Shown: positions 1 through 7,223 of the stretch, piece by piece
How the letters are laid out: each line of letters opens with the position of its first letter
Position numbering within the stretch: position 1 is the stretch's first letter
Assembly: GCA_028275505.1 (NCBI GenBank)
Contig: JAPWUP010000012.1
Span: 1 to 42,214, forward strand
Origin: Bryobacteraceae bacterium
GTDB lineage: Bacteria; Acidobacteriota; Terriglobia; Bryobacterales; Bryobacteraceae
Direction: 5' to 3'
Length of the DNA stretch: 42,214 bases
Translations under genes and position numbers: made by a program
The notes under the pieces: generated by a model
Database searches by the model: none
Told to the model about the DNA's origin: nothing
Seen by the model: only the letters and a program-made list of their open reading frames with translations

Positions 1-111
1 CCGGTCGGAGGCGCCGAGCGGCCGGGCCTCCTCCAGGGTCACCGGCCCATCGAAATGCCCGGGCAGGCAAATCCGCTGACCGATTAGGGAGTTGAATGGG
101 TTCTCACTCAC
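1..111 (-). CDS. N-terminal fragment of a large protein, possibly a helicase-type protein (partial)
   Basis: A reading frame starts with GTG at 109-111 on the minus strand and runs without a stop to the window edge, giving 37 residues beginning MSENPFNSLIGQRICLPGHF and continuing with GPVTLEEARPLG. The segment around GQRICLPGHFD and the following V-LEEARPLG recall the amino termini of large SNF2/DEAD-type helicase-related proteins that I remember from acidobacterial and similar genomes; this is recall, not a search. No convincing Shine-Dalgarno sequence is seen upstream. No catalytic motif falls inside the window, so the function is tentative. The gene reads away from a roughly 690-base non-coding stretch. 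Confidence 0.45.
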   Translation of the reverse strand, partial: MSENPFNSLIGQRICLPGHFDGPVTLEEARPLGASDR

Positions 112-799
112 CGGAGTTCGACCCGGCAAAACGGCGCGGTCGCTAGGGCCAAACGATGCCGGCTCTACGCCGTAACTTCGGAAGACAGTATAACAGCACG
201 AGCGTAGGTCCGCATAGTGAATGAAACCTGACTGTCTCTCAGGAGGTCGGGCGCATAGCGTGGAGCGACTCTGTGCACAAGGAGCCCGGTGGGCGGCGGC
301 GATGGCGGAGATCATGGAACCGAGTGCGGGGAAACCCGTGCTGCCGACGGAAGGACCGGGGAACGGGCTTGCAAAGCCATGGCCGTGAGCCAGGCTCAAT
401 GCGATGTTGTCGAGCTCAAAAGCGTTGCACCTTTACTTGCGAATGCAAGGGGGTAAGCCACGCGTCCCCCTCACCAAGGTCAGACCAAAAATGATCGGAG
501 ATGCCAATATTAGGTTCTTGTTGTGCACCATCGCGCCCGTTCCACGCTCGTGCAGCTCGCGACGTCAGTGGTAACCAAAGCCGGCCTGAGGCAGGATACG
601 TGCCATTTAGCCTTTTATCCTAATTTCATGACGGTATCGTTTGTTAGTCTTCCGTCGCCCTGACGTATAGCCCTACTCGCTGCGGCGCGCAGAGGTGTGG
701 GGGAGGCCCGATGCACCGCGCGCCGGCTACGATCCGGGTTTGTCAAACTAAAAAAGTGAGCGTGGCGGGAGGCCCCGCACGCATCCGGAGGAGAAACAG
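112..799. other. Intergenic region with hairpins, no supported gene
   Basis: No open frame here has convincing coding character; the short frames are arginine-rich and unlike known proteins. The stretch separates the minus-strand gene at the left edge from the plus-strand RidA-like gene. It contains a hairpin with a GAAA loop (arms 323-330 and 335-342, two G-U pairs) and a short hairpin CTTGC-GAAT-GCAAG near 437-450. A locally AT-richer segment lies at about 605-650, and a TTGTCA hexamer at about 740 lacks a good matching -10. It may hold regulatory or structured RNA, or decayed DNA. Confidence 0.4.
787..793 (+). promoter_or_regulatory. Shine-Dalgarno site of the RidA-like gene
   Basis: GGAGGAG lies six bases before the GTG at 800. 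This decides the GTG start, which has no competing ATG nearby. Confidence 0.7.
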
Positions 800-1297
800 G
801 TGTCATTGAACGACATCATCGGAAGGGTCGAAGGGGCACCCGTGGTGAAAAAAGCCATCAGCGCCCCGGAGGTGCTCTGCGAAGCCTATCACTATCCGCG
901 ACCCAGCTCTTTTTCGCGTGGCATTCGCGTCGAGCTGGGCGACATCGTCATTTTGTTCATATCCGGCACGGCCAGCGTCAACGAGCGCGGTGAGTCGGTC
1001 CACGTGGGCGATTTCCGCGCCCAGACGCGCCGGACCTTCAGCAACATCACTGCTTTGCTTGCCTCGGAAGGCGCCAGTTGGAAAGACGTAGTCCGCACGA
1101 CCTGCTACTTGCGGGACATTGAGCGCGACTACGCTGCCTTCAACGAGGAACGCACCGCCTTCTACCGCGAACAAGGCCTGGACCCGCTGCCGGCTTCTAC
1201 GGCGGTCCAGGCCGTACTCTGCCGTCCGGAATTGCTGGTGGAGATCGAAGCCATCGCGATCTTCCGCAAGAAACCAGCGAGCGCCGGCCCCGGCTAA
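800..1297 (+). CDS. RidA/YjgF-family protein lacking the catalytic arginine
   Basis: 165 residues, GTG start with a strong Shine-Dalgarno. The fold signature is clear: GDIVILFISGTASV near residues 48-60, FSNITALLASEGASWKDVVR near 80-99, CYLRDIERDYAAFNEER near 102-118 and LLVEIEAIAI near 145-154. RidA proteins form trimers, and the classical members hydrolyse reactive enamines and imines made by PLP enzymes. The arginine that carries this activity in Escherichia coli RidA (in its PARSCVEV motif) aligns here with Ser133 in PASTAVQA, so this member probably belongs to a divergent subfamily without the canonical imine deaminase activity. It is about 35 residues longer than RidA at the N terminus. 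Its stop overlaps that of the convergent PPC-domain gene in CTAA at 1294-1297. Confidence 0.85.
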   Translation: MSLNDIIGRVEGAPVVKKAISAPEVLCEAYHYPRPSSFSRGIRVELGDIVILFISGTASVNERGESVHVGDFRAQTRRTFSNITALLASEGASWKDVVRTTCYLRDIERDYAAFNEERTAFYREQGLDPLPASTAVQAVLCRPELLVEIEAIAIFRKKPASAGPG

Positions 1298-3558
1298 GGG
1301 GCGCCGACCTCGAAGGGGATGGCCGGGAGCGGACCGACGAACTGCCGGCGGACGTTCTTCGCCTTGCCCTCAGCGGTTTGAGCCGGCAGCAGGAACGCAT
1401 TCACGATCAGGTTGCCGCGCAGCCCCGGCCTGGCGGTCTGCGGGTCGAGGCTGAAGCGCAGCAATAACTCCTGTCGCTCCGCGTGTACCTCTTCCAGGCG
1501 GACGCCGGGCGGGGGATCGTCCAGTTCGAGCTGAAGTCTCTCTGCCAGCCTGCGGCTCAGCAAAGGCAGGCGCACGGTTGCGGTCTGCCCGGGTTGCAGA
1601 CGTACCGGTCGTTCCGCCGCAGGCTTCCAGGGAAGGCCTGAGGCGCCGCCGAGCACCAGAACCATCCATTGCTCGGCAGGGACCAGATGGTGATAAGCGA
1701 AGGCCTGCATCATATCTTCCGCCGGGACGGCGTCATGGCAGACTTGCCTGCCGGCAATTTGGGCGCAGCCCTCCAATTGCAGGGTGAAAGGTTCTTCGGC
1801 CTTCGCCATCGGTGCGGTCAAGGTGAGCCGCAGCTGGTCCGTACCCGCAGGAACTCGCGCGCCGCTCAACCGAAAACCTTCGGGCGCGTTCTTCAAGCGC
1901 AACGCTACGTCGCCCGCAAAACCGTCCTTGCGAACCACTGCCACGCGGAAAACGGCCGTGGCCCCGCGTCGCACGTTGAGACTGGCAGGGGCCAGGCGCA
2001 ACTCAAAGTCCGGTACTGGATCACTGAGACGTAATCGGTACGCGTACTCCGCTCCGCCTTTGCCCTGAATATCACTGACCCGGACGAAGTAACTCCCCTT
2101 GGCAGGCAAGCGCCACTCCAGACGCGAGTCGGCGTGGTGAGTAACTAATGCCACGGACGGGTCTTCGGCGTCGTCGCTGGAAGCCAGGGGCCGCCCGGCC
2201 GAGTCCAGCAGCTCGAGGAAAGAGTCAAGAGGCGATCCTGCGCGGCGAGCGTACACTTCCGCGACGATCGTTTGCCCGGCGCGCCCTTCGAAGCGGAAAA
2301 CGTCGCGATCCTTGCTTGCCTGGATGCGGCCGTTAATCACCACGGGAAGCTTCACCCGCTGCGCGCGGGTCAGCTCGTCGTTTGGCTCTTTTTCTGACAA
2401 TTCCGGCCAGCGACTGACCACAAAGGGTCGGCTGTTAGACCACAGGCCGTCCTTCCGGACGCGGATCTCACGCGAGTCTTCAGCCGGCTTCAAGCGCAGT
2501 CGGTAAGTCGGGAGATTCCAGCCCGCAAGCTGCACTGTAAGACGCTTGCTTGCCCTTCCGCCCAGCGGGAATATGTCAGCCAAAAAGGGCAACTCGCCGG
2601 CGCGGATTCTGTAAACGAAATCCTCGCGGCCGCGGTAGAGAGAATCGCGCACCTCGAGTAAATAGTCGCCGTCGCGGGGAACTTCAAACAAAAGTACCGG
2701 ATCGGGGTTGAAGCGATAACTCCCGGCGAAGGCCACTTCCCGCCCTTCCGCGTCACGAAGGATCAAAGTAGCTTGAAACCAGCCCGGTACTGCATCGGAG
2801 ATATAAGGAATCAGTTCCCGGGCGCTGACTTCAATAACCAGGCGCTGGCCACGACGGGCGTGGAAGCGGTAGCGGTGAACGCTGGCCGGGCCGATCTGGC
2901 CGTTCAAGATCGCGGGCAGGGTTATCTCCACAGGGTCATTGTCGCTGCGGTCCCGTTGCTGACGCAGCAGTACGGGCACGCCGCTGCCCGGCTCCGTTAC
3001 GACCTTGACAGGCGGACGCGAATATTCGGGCAGTTGTCCGATCCAGAAGCCCAGCGGGTTGGTCAGCCCGGCGTTTGTGAGCAGCCGCAGTTCCCGCCGT
3101 CCGCACGGCGCTCCCGCCGCCACGCGCACGCGGAGCTTTACGGTTTCCGCGATGGCCGCGCTGGCAGGACGGCGTGCTGAAACGGCGAGCTTCTCTTTGA
3201 GTTCAGCGATCTGTTTGTCCAGTTGGGACACGGCCTCCCCGGGCCCGCGGGCGCCGGCTTCGGTCCGTTTCTGAACCAATTCTTGCAACTGTTCTCTCAG
3301 TTTGGCCACCTCGGCTGGAGTCAGGGGGCGTTCGTAACCGACCACCTCGGCTTCCAAGCCGGTACCGGAGAAATAGACGCGGCGCGTACCTGCCAGGTAC
3401 TGGCCGCCGACGATGATTTCCAACTCCGCTCCTTGCCGAGCCCCCGCCGGGTACACGTAGCCGATGTGGGGCGCAGGCTGCTGCGCGAGCAGCGACAGAG
3501 ATGCGACGATCCACAAGGTGATCGTCTGCTGCCTCTTTCGGCTGAGCACGGGCATCAT
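1294..3558 (-). CDS. Secreted pre-peptidase C-terminal (PPC) domain protein
   Basis: 754 residues. The N terminus MMPVLSRKRQQTITLWIVAS followed by LSLLAQ is a Sec-type signal, so the product is exported. An early IPT-like segment (IGYVYPAGARQGAELEIIVG) is followed by a charged, coiled-coil-like stretch at about residues 80-130. A PPC-type domain begins with KEPNDELTRAQRV and continues with RDVFRFEGRAGQTIVAEVYA. Such proteins are found with DUF1501 and DUF1549/DUF1553 genes in planctomycetes, verrucomicrobia and acidobacteria; their biochemical role is not established, though PPC domains are usually stability or binding modules of secreted proteins. The gene follows DUF1501 after only five bases, so it is the third gene of an operon. 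The Met at 3555 is an alternative start. Confidence 0.8.
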   Translation of the reverse strand: MMPVLSRKRQQTITLWIVASLSLLAQQPAPHIGYVYPAGARQGAELEIIVGGQYLAGTRRVYFSGTGLEAEVVGYERPLTPAEVAKLREQLQELVQKRTEAGARGPGEAVSQLDKQIAELKEKLAVSARRPASAAIAETVKLRVRVAAGAPCGRRELRLLTNAGLTNPLGFWIGQLPEYSRPPVKVVTEPGSGVPVLLRQQRDRSDNDPVEITLPAILNGQIGPASVHRYRFHARRGQRLVIEVSARELIPYISDAVPGWFQATLILRDAEGREVAFAGSYRFNPDPVLLFEVPRDGDYLLEVRDSLYRGREDFVYRIRAGELPFLADIFPLGGRASKRLTVQLAGWNLPTYRLRLKPAEDSREIRVRKDGLWSNSRPFVVSRWPELSEKEPNDELTRAQRVKLPVVINGRIQASKDRDVFRFEGRAGQTIVAEVYARRAGSPLDSFLELLDSAGRPLASSDDAEDPSVALVTHHADSRLEWRLPAKGSYFVRVSDIQGKGGAEYAYRLRLSDPVPDFELRLAPASLNVRRGATAVFRVAVVRKDGFAGDVALRLKNAPEGFRLSGARVPAGTDQLRLTLTAPMAKAEEPFTLQLEGCAQIAGRQVCHDAVPAEDMMQAFAYHHLVPAEQWMVLVLGGASGLPWKPAAERPVRLQPGQTATVRLPLLSRRLAERLQLELDDPPPGVRLEEVHAERQELLLRFSLDPQTARPGLRGNLIVNAFLLPAQTAEGKAKNVRRQFVGPLPAIPFEVGAP

Positions 3559-3563
3559 GTCGC

Positions 3564-4865
3564 TTACATAATCTCCCGAAGTATGCCCCCGCTGGGGACT
3601 TCGCCGGGAGCCGGCAATACCTTTACGTCCTGACCCAGCGGGTGGGGCAGGCGGGCTTGGGGATCGATACCTAGTAAGGTGTAAATGCTGGCGATCAAGT
3701 CAACGGGGTAAACGGGGCGATCCTTGACCTCTTCGCCCTTGGCGTCGGAGGAGCCGACGACACAGCCGCCACGGAACCCGCCCCCGGCCACCAGCACCGA
3801 GAACACATTGCCCCAGTGGCCGCGTCCGCCGTTCCAGGGAGGCTCCCACAACACGCGAGGGGTTCGCCCGAACTCGCCGCCGCACCAGACAATCGTGGTC
3901 TTGAGCAAACCGCGCTGATCGAGATCTTCCAGCAGGGTGGCCAGGCCCCTGTCCAGTTCGGGGAGCAGGCGGCGCATGGCCTGAAAGTGCTGTTTGTGAG
4001 TGTCCCAGCCGCGATAGTTGATGGTCACATAGGGCACACCGCGTTCCACCAGGCGCCGGGCGACCAAACAGGATTGACCGAAAACGTTACGGCCATAGGC
4101 TTCCCGGACTTGTTCTTTCTCCTGACTCAGATCGAAAACCTTGCCCGCATCGCCCAGAATCAGGTCATAAGCCTGCTCTCCTGCCTCCCGGAACCCACTC
4201 AATTGCGGGTCCTGGCTCATCGCTTGCGACAACACGTCCAGGCGCTTGAGGTATTCCCGTCGGGCTTTCTGTTGCCCGTCGGAAATCCCCGGCGCCACAA
4301 TGCCTTCTACAGCGAAGCGGGGAGCGGCGGGATTGCCTCCGGTGGCGAAGGGTTTGTAGCGGGATCCCAGGAAACCCGCCTCGGAAAAACGCCCCTGGGG
4401 CTCCGTCAAAACAATGTAGGGCGGCAACAGGCCACGGTAACCTGCGTTATAACCCTTGAAGTAAGACACCACCGCACCCACGCAAGGAAAGACGTCGCGG
4501 CCGCCCGGCATGCGCCCCGTTTGCACTACGTAAGAAGCGGTCTCGTGGGCATTGATGCCGTGAGTCATGCTGCGGATGACCGAGTAACGATGCGCCTGCT
4601 GCGCGAGGAGAGGAAGTAACTCGCAAAGGCGCAGCCCGTCCACCTTCGTGGAGATGGGGTTGGTGAAGGGGCCGCAGTAGTCATTGCCCGCCTCCGGCTT
4701 GGGGTCGAAGGTGTCCAGATGGGCCGGCCCGCCCCACAACCATATCTGGATGACCGAGCGTGCCTTGGCCTCAGGCTGCGCGGCCCGCGCCGCCGCCCCG
4801 GTCGCCAGTGCCGCCCCCATGCACAGCAGCTCGCGCCGCGAAATTCCGCACCCTTGGTCTCCCAT
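3564..4865 (-). CDS. DUF1501 family protein with Tat signal
   Basis: 433 residues. The N terminus contains SRRELLCMGAALATGAAARA, a twin-arginine export signal. Family landmarks are IQIWLWGGPAHLDTFDPKPE after the signal, the central GWDTHKQHF, CGGEFGRTPRV, GRGHWGNVFSVLVAGGGFRG, and a terminal segment with PVYPVDLIASIYTLLGIDP. DUF1501 proteins have an alkaline-phosphatase/sulfatase-like fold and are nearly always paired with DUF1549/DUF1553 proteins; their substrate is unknown. GGAGG lies just before the ATG. It sits 12 bases after the DUF1549/DUF1553 gene and five before the PPC gene, so the three are very likely co-transcribed and act in the periplasm or on the cell surface. Confidence 0.92.
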   Translation of the reverse strand: MGDQGCGISRRELLCMGAALATGAAARAAQPEAKARSVIQIWLWGGPAHLDTFDPKPEAGNDYCGPFTNPISTKVDGLRLCELLPLLAQQAHRYSVIRSMTHGINAHETASYVVQTGRMPGGRDVFPCVGAVVSYFKGYNAGYRGLLPPYIVLTEPQGRFSEAGFLGSRYKPFATGGNPAAPRFAVEGIVAPGISDGQQKARREYLKRLDVLSQAMSQDPQLSGFREAGEQAYDLILGDAGKVFDLSQEKEQVREAYGRNVFGQSCLVARRLVERGVPYVTINYRGWDTHKQHFQAMRRLLPELDRGLATLLEDLDQRGLLKTTIVWCGGEFGRTPRVLWEPPWNGGRGHWGNVFSVLVAGGGFRGGCVVGSSDAKGEEVKDRPVYPVDLIASIYTLLGIDPQARLPHPLGQDVKVLPAPGEVPSGGILREIM

Positions 4866-4877
4866 GGTTCCCTCCTC

Positions 4878-6416
4878 TCAGTGCCGGTACAGGAATTCCG
4901 ACGTATTGATCAGAACCCACGCCAGGTCTTGTATCGCCTCGCGCGCGGGAACGCCCGAGCGCGAATGACTGATTATCGCTTGCAATTCTTGCTGCGTTGG
5001 ATAGCGAGAAAGGATCAGCAGGTAAAGATTATTTACGACTTGTTGCAGACCCTTGCTGTTGCGCAGCAGCATCCGCAACCTGGGACTGTTCTGTAGTTTC
5101 TGATGGATGTGACTGGAGTTCAACAAATGCAGCCGCTGGGCTGCCGTCACCCGGTTGCTACGCTCCGACTCCAAACCGGTATCTCGCGGCGGACGGCCAA
5201 ACAATTCGAGAAACGGACTCGTGATGCTGCCATCGGGCAGGGTAACTGCAGTTTGTCCTTCTGGCATCACCGTGAACGGCTCGGGAATGGGACTTACGTA
5301 CCTTTCCGAGGTGCCGGTAATGGCGCACAGGGCATCCGCCAGCACCTCGGCCTCCAACCGGCGCAAGGGGTAAAAAGCGAAGTGCTCAGCGGCTTGCGGG
5401 CGATGGTCGCGGGGCAGGGCAGAGAGCTGGTAAGTGTGCGAGTTCAGGATGAGCCGGAACAGGTGTTTCAGGTTGTAACGAGCCGCTACCAGCTCACGCT
5501 CGAGATACGCCAGAAGCTCCGGATGGGACGGCGGATTGTCCGGACGGATGTCATCGGGTTCGTGAATGATGCCGCGCCCCAGCAGCCATGACCATACGCG
5601 GTTCGAGATATTGCGGGCAAACCATGGGTTCCCGGGCGCCACCAGCCATGCTGCAAAAAGCGCGCGCGGGTCTTGTTCACCTGTTAGCCGGACTTGGGTT
5701 CCGTCCGGCAAACGTGCCGTTTGTCCGGCGCGGAGCTTGGTCCGATCGAAGTAGACGATTTCCTCTTTCCACTCGCGTGTCGGCTTGAAACCTACGCAGC
5801 AAAAGAAGGCAGCCAGCCCGTCCCATTGCTCGGCCGGCCACTTGTCGGCGCGGGCGCCCATGAAAGTGAGGGCCACGGCCTGCGCGATGCCACGGGGCTC
5901 GCGGTTTTGCACGGCGCGGTAGAAATTCACGGGCGGATCGCGGAAATTGCTGCCGCTTGCAGTAAGCAGCTCGCGGGCGAACTGATCATAGGGCTTGTTT
6001 TCGCGCAACGACGCCCGAATCCAGCGGTAGTATGCTTGCGCTGCCTGCGGCCAAAGATTGATGGGGAACTCCGCCTTGACACGGAGCAGATCGGACCACT
6101 TCATGGCCCAGTAATCGGCGAACTCCTCGCGTTCGAGCAGGCGGTCTATGAGGCGGCGGCGCCGGTCGGGGCTGCTGTCGCCCAGGAAGCGTTCCACCTC
6201 ATCAGGCTCGGGCAGCTTTCCCAGGACGTCCAGGTAGGCGCGCCGCACAAAAACGGCATCCGAACACAATCGCGCCGGTCGTATGCCCAACCGCTGCCAC
6301 TGCGCGAAGACCAACCGGTCCAGTTCACCTTGCGGAGTGGGTTCCCCTTGCTCGAAAATTTCCGCAGGCCACTGGGCCATCAAAGCCAGCGGCAGGCACA
6401 CCAACCACACCCGCAT
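4878..6416 (-). CDS. DUF1549 and DUF1553 domain protein without the CxxCH motif
   Basis: From the Met at 6416 the protein starts MRVWLVCLPLALMAQ, a signal peptide; a Met nine codons upstream is less likely because it would put charge before the signal. DUF1549 occupies roughly residues 30-230 (AYLDVLGKLPEPDEVERFL, then YWAMKWSDLLRVK, then ENKPYDQFARELLTASGSN). DUF1553 fills the C-terminal half (NRVWSWLLGRGIIHEPDD, HPELLAYLERELVA, LFRLILNSHTYQLS). Many family members carry a haem-type CxxCH motif between TFMG and the AAFF segment; here the text reads TFMGARADKWPAEQWDGLAA, so the motif is absent. At about 512 residues it is on the short side. It is the first gene of the operon with DUF1501 and the PPC protein. 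Confidence 0.88.
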   Translation of the reverse strand: MRVWLVCLPLALMAQWPAEIFEQGEPTPQGELDRLVFAQWQRLGIRPARLCSDAVFVRRAYLDVLGKLPEPDEVERFLGDSSPDRRRRLIDRLLEREEFADYWAMKWSDLLRVKAEFPINLWPQAAQAYYRWIRASLRENKPYDQFARELLTASGSNFRDPPVNFYRAVQNREPRGIAQAVALTFMGARADKWPAEQWDGLAAFFCCVGFKPTREWKEEIVYFDRTKLRAGQTARLPDGTQVRLTGEQDPRALFAAWLVAPGNPWFARNISNRVWSWLLGRGIIHEPDDIRPDNPPSHPELLAYLERELVAARYNLKHLFRLILNSHTYQLSALPRDHRPQAAEHFAFYPLRRLEAEVLADALCAITGTSERYVSPIPEPFTVMPEGQTAVTLPDGSITSPFLELFGRPPRDTGLESERSNRVTAAQRLHLLNSSHIHQKLQNSPRLRMLLRNSKGLQQVVNNLYLLILSRYPTQQELQAIISHSRSGVPAREAIQDLAWVLINTSEFLYRH

Positions 6417-6980
6417 GGCCCGTTTCCTACCCCAGCTTATCACTGCTGCGCACGCAGGACGTGTGCGTGGCCGGGTCTCAAGGTCGTCCCTCGGGCGCTG
6501 CCCGGAAACCGGCCCCGTGGCGGGCGCTCACCGCACCTTGCGCAGTCGGGAGCCACCAGATCCGAAGGCTTTGGGAGCGGGCGCTCTGGCGCGGGCAAGT
6601 GGGAATCGGAGGGAGCCGTGCCCATTCACCGCTTGTCAACGCCAATCAGCCGCAGGACAGCATACAACCGCGTATAGAAAGCGGAGGCGCTAATTCCGCG
6701 TCAGGAAGTGAAGCGTGGCAAAGGTGATCGAGTTAGCAACGGCGCCGCCGTTGCGCCGCAAGCCGCCGGCGCTTCCGGTTCCGCCCGTGTTACAAGAAGT
6801 GCCGGAGGCGCAGGGGGGCCGAAACCGTACCGCTGCCTATAGTCCTACTTTGCTGAAAGCCGCAACATACGCGGTTACCGATAACGCGCTGAGCCGCTTC
6901 GTTTTCCCTTTAAAACTCGAACAGATACTCGGGCGGCGACGATTCTCGCTTGTTACTTGCCGGTAAACTGGAGCCGGACT
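6417..6980. other. Intergenic region, left flank of the putative mobile element
   Basis: No confident gene. A GTG-started frame at 6715-6966 (83 codons, proline-rich start, weak AGGAAG upstream) lies in a suitable place before the HTH gene, but I recognise nothing in it and it may be chance. Two dyads stand out: GCAACGGCG-C-CGCCGTTGC at 6736-6754, and CGCGGTTA-CCGA-TAACGCG at about 6870-6888. Either could be an operator or origin-proximal site. No integrase, transposase or copy of the tRNA-Lys 3' end was seen here. Confidence 0.4.
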
Positions 6981-7223
6981 ATGACAACACGAGAAAGCGG
7001 AATCCGTTGGGTAAAAGATACGGAAATGGCGCGGCTGATCGGTATATCGGCGGGTGCGCTGCGAAACTGGCGGGTGGAGGACGTTCGAGCCGGAAGGGTC
7101 TGGCCGAAGCCTGGCCATGGCGGCCTCTACTGGAGGAAATTCGGCCATTCGGTTCGGTACCTTGTCACGCCCGAGATTCTTGGCGCGCCGGCGGGGGCTG
7201 AGTATGGCGCCGAGCGTGGCTGA
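6981..7223 (+). CDS. Small helix-turn-helix (MerR/AlpA-like) DNA-binding protein
   Basis: 80 residues, ATG at 6981 with GGAG seven bases upstream. The segment WVKDTEMARLIGISAGALRN gives a helix-turn-helix of the excisionase/MerR type (residues 10-29), followed by WRVEDVRAGRVWPKPGHGGL and a wing-like FGHSVRYLVTPEIL. Proteins of this kind act as excisionases or transcriptional regulators of integrated elements and often sit just upstream of the replication gene. The 3' end overlaps the start of the primase-polymerase gene by 20 bases, which suggests translational coupling. The exact role, recombination directionality or transcription control, cannot be decided from sequence. Confidence 0.7.
   Translation: MTTRESGIRWVKDTEMARLIGISAGALRNWRVEDVRAGRVWPKPGHGGLYWRKFGHSVRYLVTPEILGAPAGAEYGAERG

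Noticed and set aside
320-346. Resemblance to group II intron domain V
   Set aside because: The GAAA-capped hairpin lacks the AGC triad and the expected lower stem, and no reverse transcriptase is nearby.
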